Below are positions 50,815 through 59,066 of a DNA stretch of 64,000 nucleotides, in pieces (position 1 is the first letter of the stretch; every line of letters begins with the position of its first letter). Under the pieces are notes generated by a model. It saw nothing but the letters and a program-made list of their open reading frames with translations. It was not told where the DNA came from and searched no databases. The DNA lies in the NCBI GenBank assembly GCA_963843835.1, contig CAWJMD010000001.1, positions 1,116,001 through 1,180,000 of the forward strand, read 5' to 3'. The translations under genes were made by a program, and so were the position numbers. This stretch comes from CAWJMD01 sp963843835 (lineage in GTDB: Bacteria > Actinomycetota > Actinomycetes > Actinomycetales > CAWJMD01).

Positions 50815-53384
50815 CCGGTGGCGTCGCCGTCGTGCCCGCGGGGGGCGGGGCTGACGCCGCAAGCACGGAGCGCGGGCGGGGGCGCCAGGTCTGGACCTTC
50901 CTGGTCCTCCTGGCGGCCCTCGGCTGCCTGCTGCAGCTCGCCGTCGGCGCGGTGAGCTGGTCCGTCGAGCCGCTCGTCGACGGCGGGCCCGCGCTCGTCG
51001 TCGTGGTGGTGGGCCTGCTCGCCTCCTTCGCCCTGGCGGAGAAGGTCGTCGTCCACATCCCGTTGGGGCGCAACACCTACACCTTGACGCTGAGCGACAT
51101 CCCCCTGGTCGTGGGCCTGTTCGCCCTGGGGCCGGTGGCTCTGGTCATCGTCAGGGTCCTGGGTCCGCTGGGCCCGATGGCGTTCCGGCTCCACCACAGC
51201 CCGCGCAAGCTCGTGTTCAACCTCACCTGGTACTGGGTGGAGGTCTGCGCTGCGCTGCTGGTGTGGCACGCCGTCGGCGGGTCCGGGACCGAGCTGCGCC
51301 CACGCAGCTGGCTCGGGGCCTGCGCCGTGACCGTCGTCGTCGACCTCCTGGGCACGGTGCTGATCTCGTCCGTGATCGCCGTCGACACCGGCGGCAGACC
51401 CGCCCTTCGCAAGCTGCTCGCGGAGAGCAACCCTGCCGCCGCGCTCGTCAACGCCAGTGCCGCTCTCGTGATCGTCTACGTGGCCACCGTCGACTGGCGA
51501 GCCCTGTGGACCGTCGGCGTCGTCGTGGCCGTCCTCGTGTTCGCGCAGCAGTCGAGCAACCGCATGCGTCGCCGCAGCGAGAGCCTCGAGCGGCTCGGCA
51601 GGTTCACCGGGGAGATCGGCGGCCAGCTCGACGTCGAGTCCGCCGCGACCAGCGCGCTCGCCTGGATCGTTCGCACCCTCAACGCCGAGTTCGTCGAGCT
51701 CGTGCTCACGCAGGAGTTCGCCGGCGACCGGCGGGCCTGGCGCATGCGGGACGACGGCACGCTGAGCGTGCCGACCGGCGAGGGCGCCGCGGAAGCGCTC
51801 CGCCCGTGGTTGGTGGACGGGCGCCTGCTCGTGCGGCGGGGGGAGCGCGACCGCGGCCTCGCCACGGCGGCGCGGGGCGTCGGGGTGCCCGACGCCATGC
51901 TGATGACGCTGCGGGGTGACGGCCAGGAGCTGGGGACGCTTCTCGTCGGGCACCGGCTTGGCGACGTGGAGCGCTTCGGTGACAGCGACCTCGGCGAGCT
52001 GGTGGCTCTGGGCAACCACCTCAGCGTCACTCTGCGCAACGCCCGGCGCGCGGACCTCATCCGTGAGAACTCCGCCGAGCAGCTGCGCCAGTCGCTTCAC
52101 GACGAGCTGACGGGCGCGCCGAACCGGCGCTTCCTCGAGCAGCGCCTCGCCGCGCGCCTGGAACAGGGTGGGCCCGCCACCACGGTGTCGCTGGACCTCG
52201 ACCGCTTCAAGGACATCAACGACACGCTCGGGCACGCGACGGGCGACCTCCTGCTGTGCCTCGTCGCGAACCGGCTGCGGGCGATCGCCCCGGCCGACGC
52301 GGTGGTCGCCCGTCTGGGTGGTGACGAGTACGCGGTCCTCCTGATGAGCGGTGACGACGCGACGACCGGGTACTTCGTCACGCTGGTCCACAACGCCTTC
52401 GCGGCGCCGTTCGAGCTGGACGCGCTCCAGGTCACGGTCGAGGCGAGCCTGGGTGTGGCCCACAGCGGACAGGGCGACGAACCCGTCGACCTCCTGCGAC
52501 GTGCCGACATCGCCATGTTCGCCGCGAAGGAGCGGCGCACGGGTGTCGAGGTGTACCGCCAGGAGCTGGAGGTGGGCGGCACGGAGCGGCTGACCCTGCT
52601 GACCGACCTGCGCGCCGCGATCCGTGGCGGTGAGCTGCTCGCGCACTACCAGCCGAAGGTGCGGGTCCACGACGGGGTCGTCCTCGGTGCGGAAGCCCTC
52701 GTCCGGTGGACCCACCCGCAGCGCGGGGCGATCTTCCCCGACCAGTTCATCCCGGTGGCCGAGCACAGCGGCCTGATCACGCCCCTGACGTTCGTCGTGC
52801 TGCGGCAGGCGCTCGAGGCCTGCTCCCGGTGGCGGCGCAACGGCCGTGACATGGGGGTCGCTGTGAACATCTCGCCGCGGAGCCTGCACGAGAGCGGCTT
52901 CGTCGACGAGGTCACCCGCACCGTGGCCGAGTCGGACGTGCCCACCTCGGCGGTCACCCTGGAGATCACCGAGTCCAACCTGATGACCGACCCGGAACGC
53001 GGTATCCAGGCGCTCGACCGGCTGCGGGCGCACGGCTTCAAGCTCTCCGTCGACGACCTCGGTACCGGGTACTCCTCGCTGGCGTACCTGCAGCGCCTGC
53101 CCGTCACCGAGGTGAAGATCGACAGGTCCTTCCTGCGTCCCGGGGCCGAGGGTGCGGACCCGTTCGCGATCGTCGGCGCCGTCGTCGACCTCGGCCACCG
53201 CCTCGGGTGCGACGTGGTGGCGGAGGGCGTCGAGGACGAGAGCACGTGGCGACGCCTGCAGGCACTGGGCTGCGACAACGCCCAGGGCTACTGGATGAGC
53301 CGGCCGCTGGCGCCGGCCGACTTCGACTCCTGGCTCGAGGCGTGGCGCCCGGAGGATGTGGCCGCCCTGCGGCCCATCGGCTGA
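50811..53384 (+). CDS. Membrane-bound GAF-GGDEF-EAL protein, no. 4
   Basis: 857 residues from GTG 50811, overlapping the subtilase stop; the open frame further upstream only reads through the protease repeat. About eight TM segments (residues 20-245) include LVFNLTWYWVE, a distant echo of the FNAGQY motif. Residues 265-420 look like a GAF domain (RFTGEIGGQLDVESAATSA to LVALGNHLSVTLRNA). The GGDEF domain has DELTGAPNRRFL and GGDEY near 503. The EAL domain has GAEALVRWTHP near 629, VNISPRSL, EITESN, VDDLGTGYSS, VKIDRSF and EGVED. Both look functional. Coupling to a secreted protease suggests a surface-related output. Confidence 0.9.
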   Translation: MTGGVAVVPAGGGADAASTERGRGRQVWTFLVLLAALGCLLQLAVGAVSWSVEPLVDGGPALVVVVVGLLASFALAEKVVVHIPLGRNTYTLTLSDIPLVVGLFALGPVALVIVRVLGPLGPMAFRLHHSPRKLVFNLTWYWVEVCAALLVWHAVGGSGTELRPRSWLGACAVTVVVDLLGTVLISSVIAVDTGGRPALRKLLAESNPAAALVNASAALVIVYVATVDWRALWTVGVVVAVLVFAQQSSNRMRRRSESLERLGRFTGEIGGQLDVESAATSALAWIVRTLNAEFVELVLTQEFAGDRRAWRMRDDGTLSVPTGEGAAEALRPWLVDGRLLVRRGERDRGLATAARGVGVPDAMLMTLRGDGQELGTLLVGHRLGDVERFGDSDLGELVALGNHLSVTLRNARRADLIRENSAEQLRQSLHDELTGAPNRRFLEQRLAARLEQGGPATTVSLDLDRFKDINDTLGHATGDLLLCLVANRLRAIAPADAVVARLGGDEYAVLLMSGDDATTGYFVTLVHNAFAAPFELDALQVTVEASLGVAHSGQGDEPVDLLRRADIAMFAAKERRTGVEVYRQELEVGGTERLTLLTDLRAAIRGGELLAHYQPKVRVHDGVVLGAEALVRWTHPQRGAIFPDQFIPVAEHSGLITPLTFVVLRQALEACSRWRRNGRDMGVAVNISPRSLHESGFVDEVTRTVAESDVPTSAVTLEITESNLMTDPERGIQALDRLRAHGFKLSVDDLGTGYSSLAYLQRLPVTEVKIDRSFLRPGAEGADPFAIVGAVVDLGHRLGCDVVAEGVEDESTWRRLQALGCDNAQGYWMSRPLAPADFDSWLEAWRPEDVAALRPIG

Positions 53385-53417
53385 GCGCCGCCGCGTCGCC
53401 CGCAGGATGTCGTGCGG

Positions 53418-54257
53418 TCAGTCCCGTCGGCGAGCGGTCAGCAGCAGGTACTCCCACTCCATCACCAGTGAGCCGTGCCCCGTGTCGTTGCGGAGCGCGA
53501 GGTCGACGAGCTCGCGGTCGAGGGCATCGATGCGTTCCGGATCGGAGGCGATGGCCCGGTACGTGACGATGGTGGGCCCGTACGTCCTCTTGAAGAAGTC
53601 CCGGAAGTCCTCCGGTCGGTCGAACGCGTCCACGCTCACCGTGCGGCGCTGCGTGCTGACGTCGAGGACGCGGTCGGCGAGGAGCGCCGTCACGTGCCTC
53701 TCGTCGCCCCACAGCGGGGGCGGAGGCGCCCCGGGCGGCGGCGCCGGAGCGTAGGGACGCATCGTCGCGAGCATCTGGCCGAGGAAGCCCCCGGGCGTCC
53801 AGCTGATCAGGCCGATGGTGCCCCCCGGCCTGCACACGCGCACCAGCTCGTCGGCGGCGGCCTGGTGGTGCGGGGCGAACATCACACCCACGCACGACAG
53901 CACCGCGTCGAACTCGCCGTCGTCGAAGGGCAGGTTCTCCGCGTCGGCCTCGCGCCACTCGACCTCGACCCCTCGGGCGCCGGCCAGCCGGCGGCCCTCG
54001 TCGAAGAGCTCGGGCGTCAGGTCGCTGGCGACGACCTGCGCGCCGGTGACCGCGGCCGGGAGGGCCACGTTGCCCGAACCGGCGGCGACGTCGAGCACGC
54101 GTTCGCCCGACCGGACGCCACAGGCGTCGACCAGCACCGACCCCAGCGTCGGGATCACCGTCTGGGCCACCTCGGGGTAGTCGCCGAGGGCCCACATCGT
54201 GCGATGCCGGGCCTTCAGTGCCCTGTCCTCGTCGGCCGTCTCGGTCACCGTGCTCAT
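53418..54257 (-). CDS. Class I SAM-dependent methyltransferase
   Basis: 279 residues from ATG 54257 with a strong GGAGGGGCC site. Motif I is VLDVAAGSGNVAL near residue 54, then VVASDLTPEL, the acidic EWREADAENLPFDDGEFDAVLS, and VCRPGGTIGLISWTPGG. This is the methyltransferase 11/25 type found in UbiE-like enzymes. C-terminal FRDFFKRTYGPTIVTYRA resembles actinobacterial homologues of unknown substrate. It is divergent from an HxlR regulator across 128 bp, so it may be that regulator's target. It is convergent with the GGDEF-EAL gene. Confidence 0.85.
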   Translation of the reverse strand: MSTVTETADEDRALKARHRTMWALGDYPEVAQTVIPTLGSVLVDACGVRSGERVLDVAAGSGNVALPAAVTGAQVVASDLTPELFDEGRRLAGARGVEVEWREADAENLPFDDGEFDAVLSCVGVMFAPHHQAAADELVRVCRPGGTIGLISWTPGGFLGQMLATMRPYAPAPPPGAPPPPLWGDERHVTALLADRVLDVSTQRRTVSVDAFDRPEDFRDFFKRTYGPTIVTYRAIASDPERIDALDRELVDLALRNDTGHGSLVMEWEYLLLTARRRD

Positions 54258-54337
54258 GGCCCCTCCTCCAGCGTGGACGCCCGACCGTCCGGTCGTGGCG
54301 ATCCACCGAGGCTATGAACGTCCCGGTGCCACAACCA

Positions 54338-54379
54338 GTACGAGATCTGTACCTGTCCGGGAGGTGAGAGGCCTACGCT
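54338..54379 (+). promoter_or_regulatory. GTAC-N7-GTAC operator candidate and -10 of the HxlR gene
   Basis: GTAC at 54338-54341 and 54349-54352 around a central AGATCT form an imperfect inverted repeat in the methyltransferase/HxlR divergent region. HxlR-family regulators often bind GTA-type palindromes. TACGCT at 54374-54379 is 6 nt before ATG 54386. Confidence 0.45.
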
Positions 54380-54385
54380 GCCGCC

Positions 54386-55063
54386 ATGGGGTCCTCGTAC
54401 GGGCAGTTCTGCCCGGTGGCCAAGGCCATGGAGCTTCTCGACGAGCGGTGGACCCTGCTCGTGGTCCGTGAGCTGGTGACCGGCACGGAGCACTTCAACG
54501 AGCTCCGTCGCGGCTTGCCCCGCATGTCGCCGACGCTGCTGACCAAGCGGTTGCAGCAGCTCTCGAGGGCCGGTCTGGTCGAGCGCCTGACGGACGACGG
54601 CACGATCCGGTACGTGCCGACGCCGGCCTGCCGGGAGCTCGAGCCCATCATCACTGCGCTGGGGGTGTGGGGCACGCGATGGGTCGGTCACCTCGGCGAC
54701 CGGGACCTCGACCCGAAGCTGCTGATGTGGGACATGCACCGGCACGTGCTCCACGACGCGATCCCGCCGGGCCGGACTGTCGTCAGGTTCACGTTCTCGG
54801 ACGTACCGCGGGCCAGCCGTGACTGGTGGCTCGTGGTGGCGGCGGGGGAGGTGGACGTCTGTGACGACGACCCGGGGCACGAGGTGACCGCGACGGTGAA
54901 CGCGAGCCTGCTCAGGATGACCCAGGTGTGGCGCGGTGACCTCACCTGGTCCGATGCCCTGCGCTCCGGTTCCATCGAGGTGTCGGCCCCCGAGGGGGTG
55001 CGCCGGGCGGTACCGGGGTGGTTCGCCCTCTCGCCGTTCGCGTCCGTGCCACGTCAGGCCTAG
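54386..55063 (+). CDS. HxlR-family winged-helix regulator with SCP2-like C-terminal domain
   Basis: 225 residues. Residues 1-100 are the HxlR/MarR-like winged helix: FCPVAKAMELLDERWTLLVVRELVTGTEHFNELRRGLPRMSPTLLTKRLQ. Cys9 lies at the place of the redox Cys in several HxlR proteins. Residues 115-215 resemble an SCP2/sterol-carrier fold, a C-terminal extension seen in actinobacterial members and possibly a ligand site. Leaderless start at ATG 54386 is likely. It is divergent from the methyltransferase and 10 nt before the phosphoesterase gene. Confidence 0.88.
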   Translation: MGSSYGQFCPVAKAMELLDERWTLLVVRELVTGTEHFNELRRGLPRMSPTLLTKRLQQLSRAGLVERLTDDGTIRYVPTPACRELEPIITALGVWGTRWVGHLGDRDLDPKLLMWDMHRHVLHDAIPPGRTVVRFTFSDVPRASRDWWLVVAAGEVDVCDDDPGHEVTATVNASLLRMTQVWRGDLTWSDALRSGSIEVSAPEGVRRAVPGWFALSPFASVPRQA

Positions 55064-55073
55064 GGCACGCGCC

Positions 55074-55607
55074 GTGCACCTGGTCCTGGTCGCCGACACC
55101 CACCTGCCCACGAGGGCACGGGACCTGCCTGCGGAGCTGTGGGAGGTGATCGGGACGGCGGACCTCGTCGTGCACGCCGGCGACTGGGTCGACGAGGCAA
55201 CCCTCGACGTCTTCGAGGAGCGCTCCCGACGCCTCGTGGCCTGCTACGGCAACAACGACGGCCCGGGCCTGCGCCGGAGGCTGGACGAGGTGGCGCGCGT
55301 CGACCTCGAGGGGCTGAGACTGGCCGTCGTGCATGAGACGGGTGCCGCGTCAGGACGCGAGAAGCGTTGCCAGCAGGCGTATCCCGACGTCGACGTCCTG
55401 GTCTTCGGGCACAGCCACATCCCCTGGGACACGACGACCCCCTCGGGTCTGCGGCTGTTGAACCCCGGCTCGCCGACCGACCGCCGGCGACAGCCCTTCT
55501 GCACCTACATGACCGCCGACGTGGCCGGGGGACGCCTGACCGAGGTCGCGCTTCACCGCCTGCCGCTCCGGCCCTCGTCAGGCTCCGGACAGCGCGCGCC
55601 GGGCTAG
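55074..55607 (+). CDS. YfcE/MJ0936-type metallophosphoesterase
   Basis: 177 residues from GTG 55074. Metal ligands of the calcineurin-like fold are all present: LVADTHLP (Asp, His), VVHAGDWVD (Asp), YGNNDG (Asn), VVHETG (His) and VFGHSHIPW (His, His), then LLNPGSPTDRR. Such small enzymes hydrolyse phosphodiesters in vitro; the natural substrate is unknown. It follows the HxlR gene by 10 nt and is probably co-transcribed. Confidence 0.9.
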   Translation: MHLVLVADTHLPTRARDLPAELWEVIGTADLVVHAGDWVDEATLDVFEERSRRLVACYGNNDGPGLRRRLDEVARVDLEGLRLAVVHETGAASGREKRCQQAYPDVDVLVFGHSHIPWDTTTPSGLRLLNPGSPTDRRRQPFCTYMTADVAGGRLTEVALHRLPLRPSSGSGQRAPG

Positions 55608-55610
55608 CGT
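55605..55610 (+). promoter_or_regulatory. Putative -10 of the SRPBCC gene
   Basis: TAGCGT, 6 nt before ATG 55617; its first three bases are the stop codon of the phosphoesterase gene. Confidence 0.4.
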
Positions 55611-55616
55611 GTGCTC

Positions 55617-56093
55617 ATGGCACAGGACACGTACACCGTCGAGCGGTCGACGTCGATCGAGGCGCCTCCGCAGCGCATCTACGAGCTGGTCGCGGACTTC
55701 CACCGCTGGACCGCCTGGTCACCCTGGGAGGACGTCGATCCCCGGCTCGAGCGCTCCTACTCGGGCGCCGAGGCGGGCACCGGGGCCGTGTACCGCTGGT
55801 CGGGGAACCGGAAGGCGGGTAGTGGACGGATGGAGATCACCGACGCCACCGAGCCGTCGCACGTGGCCATCGACCTCGCCTTCGAGAAGCCGTGGAAGGC
55901 GCGTAACGACACCGCCTTCAGCATCACTCCCGACGGCACCGGGTCACGTGTGACGTGGACGATGTCCGGCACGAAGACGCTCGCGACGCGGGTGATGGGC
56001 CTCGTGAAGTCGATGGACGCCCTGCTCGGTCCCGACTTCGAGAAGGGGCTCGCCAGGCTGAAGGCGGTCGCGGAGCAGCCTCCTTCACGCTAG
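55617..56093 (+). CDS. SRPBCC (START-like) family protein
   Basis: 158 residues (GTG 55611 is an in-frame alternative). The fold signature is VERSTSIEAPPQRIYELVADFHRWTAWSPWEDVDPRL, then GAVYRWSGNRKAGSGRMEIT and VTWTMSGTKTLATRVMGL. This matches polyketide-cyclase/dehydrase-like SRPBCC proteins with a deep hydrophobic pocket. The ligand is unknown. It is one of three SRPBCC proteins in the last 9 kb. Confidence 0.85.
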   Translation: MAQDTYTVERSTSIEAPPQRIYELVADFHRWTAWSPWEDVDPRLERSYSGAEAGTGAVYRWSGNRKAGSGRMEITDATEPSHVAIDLAFEKPWKARNDTAFSITPDGTGSRVTWTMSGTKTLATRVMGLVKSMDALLGPDFEKGLARLKAVAEQPPSR

Positions 56094-56140
56094 GTGGACC
56101 CGCAGGTCGTGAAGGTCCTCTCCCGCAGCCCTGGCGCCGC

Positions 56141-56146
56141 TACGCT
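56141..56146 (+). promoter_or_regulatory. Putative -10 of serA, leaderless
   Basis: TACGCT, 6 nt before GTG 56153. It supports that start within a frame that is open further upstream. Confidence 0.45.
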
Positions 56147-56152
56147 CGCGCG

Positions 56153-57775
56153 GTGACCGCGCAGCGACCCGCAGACGCCTCCGACGTGCCCGTCGTCCTC
56201 ATCGCCGAGGAGCTGTCGCCGGCGACGGTCGAGGCCCTCGGGCCAGGGGTCCACGTGCGGACGGTCGACGGCACGGACCGCGAGGCCCTGCTGGCGGCGG
56301 TGGCCGGCGCCGCGGCCCTGCTCGTCAGGTCGGCCACGACCGTCGACGCCGAGGTGCTGCGGGCCGGGCGGCGGCTGAAGGTCGTGGCCCGTGCGGGTGT
56401 CGGCCTGGACAACGTCGACGTGCAGGCCGCCACCGAGGCCGGGGTGATGGTGGTCAACGCCCCGACCGCCAACATCACGTCGGCGGCCGAGCACGCCGTG
56501 GCGCTGGTTCTCGCCGCGGCCCGGCACGTGGCCACGGCGAGCGCCTCCCTCAAGGCGGGGCAGTGGCAGCGGTCGCGGTTCACCGGCGTCGAGCTGGCCG
56601 GCAAGACGTTGGGGGTGGTGGGGCTCGGCCGCATCGGAGTGCTGGTCGCCCAGCGGCTGATGGCCTTCGAGATGGACGTCCTCGCCTACGACCCGTACGT
56701 CTCCGCGGCCAGGGCGGCGCAGCTCGGTGTGCGCCTGGTCGGCCTGGACGAGCTGCTGGCGAGCAGCGACGTGGTGTCCGTGCACCTGCCGAAGACCCCG
56801 GAGACGCTCGGCCTTCTCGATGCCGACGCCCTGGCGCGTGCCAAGCCGGGGATGATCCTGGTGAACGCCGCCCGTGGTGGGATCGTCGACGAGCACGCCC
56901 TCGCCAAGGCGCTCGCGGACGGCACGGTCGCTGCTGCCGGGCTGGACGTCTACGCCACCGAACCGTGCACGGACTCACCGCTGTTCGGCTTCGACCAGGT
57001 CGTCGCCACACCTCACCTGGGAGCGTCGACCCACGAGGCGCAGGAGAAGGCCGGGGTCGCTGTCGCCCGGTCCGTGCGTCTCGCCCTGGGCGGCGACCTC
57101 GTGCCGGACGCCGTCAACGTCGCCGGTGGGGCGATCGCGGAGGTGGTGCGTCCGGGCATCGGGCTCTCCGAGCGGCTCGGCCGGCTCCTGACCGCGTTGA
57201 GCGGCGCAGCGATCGTCCGGCTCGACGTCGAGGTCAGCGGTGAGATCACGGCGCACGACGTCTCGGTGCTGCGGCTGGCCGCGCTGACCGGCGTGCTGAG
57301 GGACGTCGTGGCCGAGCCGGTGACCTACGTCAACGCGCCGGTCGTGGCCGACGCCCGGGGCATCGAGGTGCGCCTGCTCACCGAGCCCGACAGCCCCAGG
57401 TTCCGCAACCTGGTCAGGCTCGTCGCCCTGCTCGACGACGGCACCAGGCTGTCGGTGGCCGGCACCCTGACCGGCCCTCAGCAGGTGGCCAAGCTCGTCG
57501 AGATCGACGGCTACGCACTCGAGATCGGCCTCGCCGACCACCTGATGGTGCTGCGGTACACCGACCGTCCGGGAGTGGTCGGGACGCTCGGCGTGATGTT
57601 GGGCGAGGCGGACGTCAACATCGCCGCCATGCAGGTCGGGCGGGACGAGAGAGGCGGTCACGCCGTCGGGGTCCTCGCCCTCGACGGCCCCGTCCCGCAT
57701 CCACTGGTCGACCGCCTGCTCAGCGCGATCGGCGCGGACCGCATCGCCGCGGCCGACCTCTCCGGCACCGGCTGA
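56153..57775 (+). CDS. serA: D-3-phosphoglycerate dehydrogenase
   Basis: 540 residues. First step of serine synthesis from 3-phosphoglycerate. The catalytic/NAD part has VVARAGVGLDNVDVQAATEAG, LGVVGLGRIGVLVAQRLMAFEMDV, VNAARGGIVDE (Arg), LDVYATEPCTDSPLF (Glu) and ATPHLGASTHEAQEKAG (His). The intervening (ASB) domain of about 130 residues follows near 320-450. The C-terminal ACT domain (LMVLRYTDRPGVVGTLGVMLGEADVNIAAMQVGRDERGG) gives serine feedback. This is the long type I SerA of mycobacteria. In M. tuberculosis serA1 also lies next to leuB. Confidence 0.96.
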   Translation: MTAQRPADASDVPVVLIAEELSPATVEALGPGVHVRTVDGTDREALLAAVAGAAALLVRSATTVDAEVLRAGRRLKVVARAGVGLDNVDVQAATEAGVMVVNAPTANITSAAEHAVALVLAAARHVATASASLKAGQWQRSRFTGVELAGKTLGVVGLGRIGVLVAQRLMAFEMDVLAYDPYVSAARAAQLGVRLVGLDELLASSDVVSVHLPKTPETLGLLDADALARAKPGMILVNAARGGIVDEHALAKALADGTVAAAGLDVYATEPCTDSPLFGFDQVVATPHLGASTHEAQEKAGVAVARSVRLALGGDLVPDAVNVAGGAIAEVVRPGIGLSERLGRLLTALSGAAIVRLDVEVSGEITAHDVSVLRLAALTGVLRDVVAEPVTYVNAPVVADARGIEVRLLTEPDSPRFRNLVRLVALLDDGTRLSVAGTLTGPQQVAKLVEIDGYALEIGLADHLMVLRYTDRPGVVGTLGVMLGEADVNIAAMQVGRDERGGHAVGVLALDGPVPHPLVDRLLSAIGADRIAAADLSGTG

Positions 57776-57848
57776 CCCACGCATCCGACGCGGCGCACCG
57801 GTCCGTTTCGCGCGCATCTCACATCGCAAGATTGGCGTTCCGACGCGC

Positions 57849-57876
57849 GGACGTCGCGCGTATCGTCGGACGTCCG
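57849..57876 (+). repeat. GGACGTC direct repeat upstream of leuB
   Basis: GGACGTC at 57849-57855 and 57868-57874, 19 bp apart; the second lies in the perfect palindrome CGGACGTCCG (57867-57876). A TATCGT (-10-like) sits between them at 57861-57866. It could be an operator pair for leuB, with no known regulator assigned. Confidence 0.3.
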
Positions 57877-57904
57877 AGGACCCAGCGAGGAGGATGAGCG
57901 CGAG

Positions 57905-57976
57905 ATGTCCGACCAGAGCCCGCCCACGACGTTCGCCCAGGCCGTGCAGGAGTCGATGGACCGGCACGGCGACTGA
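57905..57976 (+). CDS. 23-residue ORF upstream of leuB
   Basis: Starts MSDQSPPTTFAQAVQESMD and ends RHGD. It has a good GGAGG site (57889 area) and stops 2 nt before the leuB GTG, whereas leuB has no obvious site of its own. It has no Leu, Ile or run of regulatory codons, so it is not an attenuation peptide. It may serve to bring ribosomes to leuB by re-initiation, or be a genuine small protein. Confidence 0.4.
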   Translation: MSDQSPPTTFAQAVQESMDRHGD

Positions 57977-57978
57977 CG

Positions 57979-59055
57979 GTGTCGTCCGCCTCCACGCCGT
58001 CCGACAGGCACGCGCCAGCGGACATCCAGCTCGCCGTCATCGCCGGCGACGGGATCGGACCCGAGGTCGTTGCCGAGGGACTGAAGGTCATCGAGGTCGC
58101 GGCAGCGCTCGCGGGCACCAAGATCCACACCACCGAGTTCGACCTGGGCGCCCGTCGTTGGCACGCGACCGGCGAGACCCTGCCCCACGGTGCGCTCGCC
58201 GAGATCGCCGCTCACGACGCGATCCTGCTCGGAGCCATCGGTGACCCGCACGTCCCGAGCGGGGTGCTCGAGCGGGGCCTGCTGCTGCGCCTGCGCTTCG
58301 AGCTCGACCAGTACGTCAACCTGCGCCCCAGCCGCCTCTTCCCCGGCGTCAGCGGCCCGCTGGCAGACCCCGGGACGATCGACTTCGTGGTGGTCCGCGA
58401 GGGCACGGAGGGCCCGTACACGGGCAACGGCGGTGCACTGCGCGTGGGGACCCCCGCCGAGGTCGCGACTGAGGTCAGCGTCAACACCGCGTTCGGGGTG
58501 GAGCGCGTGGTCCGTGACGCGTTCACCCGTGCGGCTGCCCGGCCCCGGCGTCACCTCACGCTGGTCCACAAGCACAACGTGCTCACCTACGCCGGCCACC
58601 TCTGGCGCCGCACGGTCGACGCCGTCGCCCGGGAGTACCCGACCGTGTCGACCGACTACCTGCACGTCGACGCGGCGACGATCTTCCTCGTCACCGACCC
58701 GTCTCGCTTCGACGTGATCGTCACGGACAACCTGTTCGGCGACATCCTCACCGACCTCGCAGCCGCCGTCACCGGCGGCATCGGCCTCGCCGCGTCGGGC
58801 AACGTGAACCCCGAGCGGACGACGCCGTCCATGTTCGAGCCCGTGCACGGCTCGGCCCCGGACATCGCGGGTCAGGGTCTGGCAGACCCCACCGCCACCG
58901 TGCTCTCCGTCGCCATGCTGCTGGGGCACGTCGGACTCTCCGACGCCGCGGCCGCGGTGGAGGCCGCCGTGGCCGCTGACCTCGCCGAGCGCTCCGGTCT
59001 GGGTCGGCGCAGCACGCGCGAGGTGGGAGACGCACTCGCGGCACGGCTGGGCTAA
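57979..59055 (+). CDS. leuB: 3-isopropylmalate dehydrogenase
   Basis: 358 residues. It oxidatively decarboxylates 3-isopropylmalate to 2-oxoisocaproate with NAD+. Motifs: IQLAVIAGDGIGPEVVAEG, LLLRLRFELDQYVNLRPSRL (substrate Arg residues), VVREGTEGPYTGNGG, LVHKHNVL (Lys/Asn), DYLHVDAATIFLV, VIVTDNLFGDILTDLAAAV (metal Asp), and HGSAPDIAGQGLADPTA (NAD specificity). This is the actinobacterial class, which lacks the insertion of E. coli LeuB. The GTG start lies 2 nt after the small ORF. Its TAA overlaps the ilvE -10-like hexamer. Confidence 0.95.
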   Translation: MSSASTPSDRHAPADIQLAVIAGDGIGPEVVAEGLKVIEVAAALAGTKIHTTEFDLGARRWHATGETLPHGALAEIAAHDAILLGAIGDPHVPSGVLERGLLLRLRFELDQYVNLRPSRLFPGVSGPLADPGTIDFVVVREGTEGPYTGNGGALRVGTPAEVATEVSVNTAFGVERVVRDAFTRAAARPRRHLTLVHKHNVLTYAGHLWRRTVDAVAREYPTVSTDYLHVDAATIFLVTDPSRFDVIVTDNLFGDILTDLAAAVTGGIGLAASGNVNPERTTPSMFEPVHGSAPDIAGQGLADPTATVLSVAMLLGHVGLSDAAAAVEAAVAADLAERSGLGRRSTREVGDALAARLG

Positions 59056-59058
59056 CGT
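59053..59058 (+). promoter_or_regulatory. Putative -10 of ilvE
   Basis: TAACGT, overlapping the leuB stop codon, 8 nt before ATG 59067. Confidence 0.4.
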
Positions 59059-59066
59059 TTCGACCC

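Noticed and set aside
50352..53198. Minus-strand open frame of 948 codons across the subtilase tail and GGDEF-EAL gene
   Set aside because: No recognisable domain; its DHALPDQALP repeat is the complement of the WSGKA array. The plus-strand genes explain the region.
57836..57866. Strong sigma-70-like promoter for leuB
   Set aside because: TATCGT is a fair -10, but no acceptable -35 lies 16-18 nt upstream, so only the repeat and small ORF are reported.
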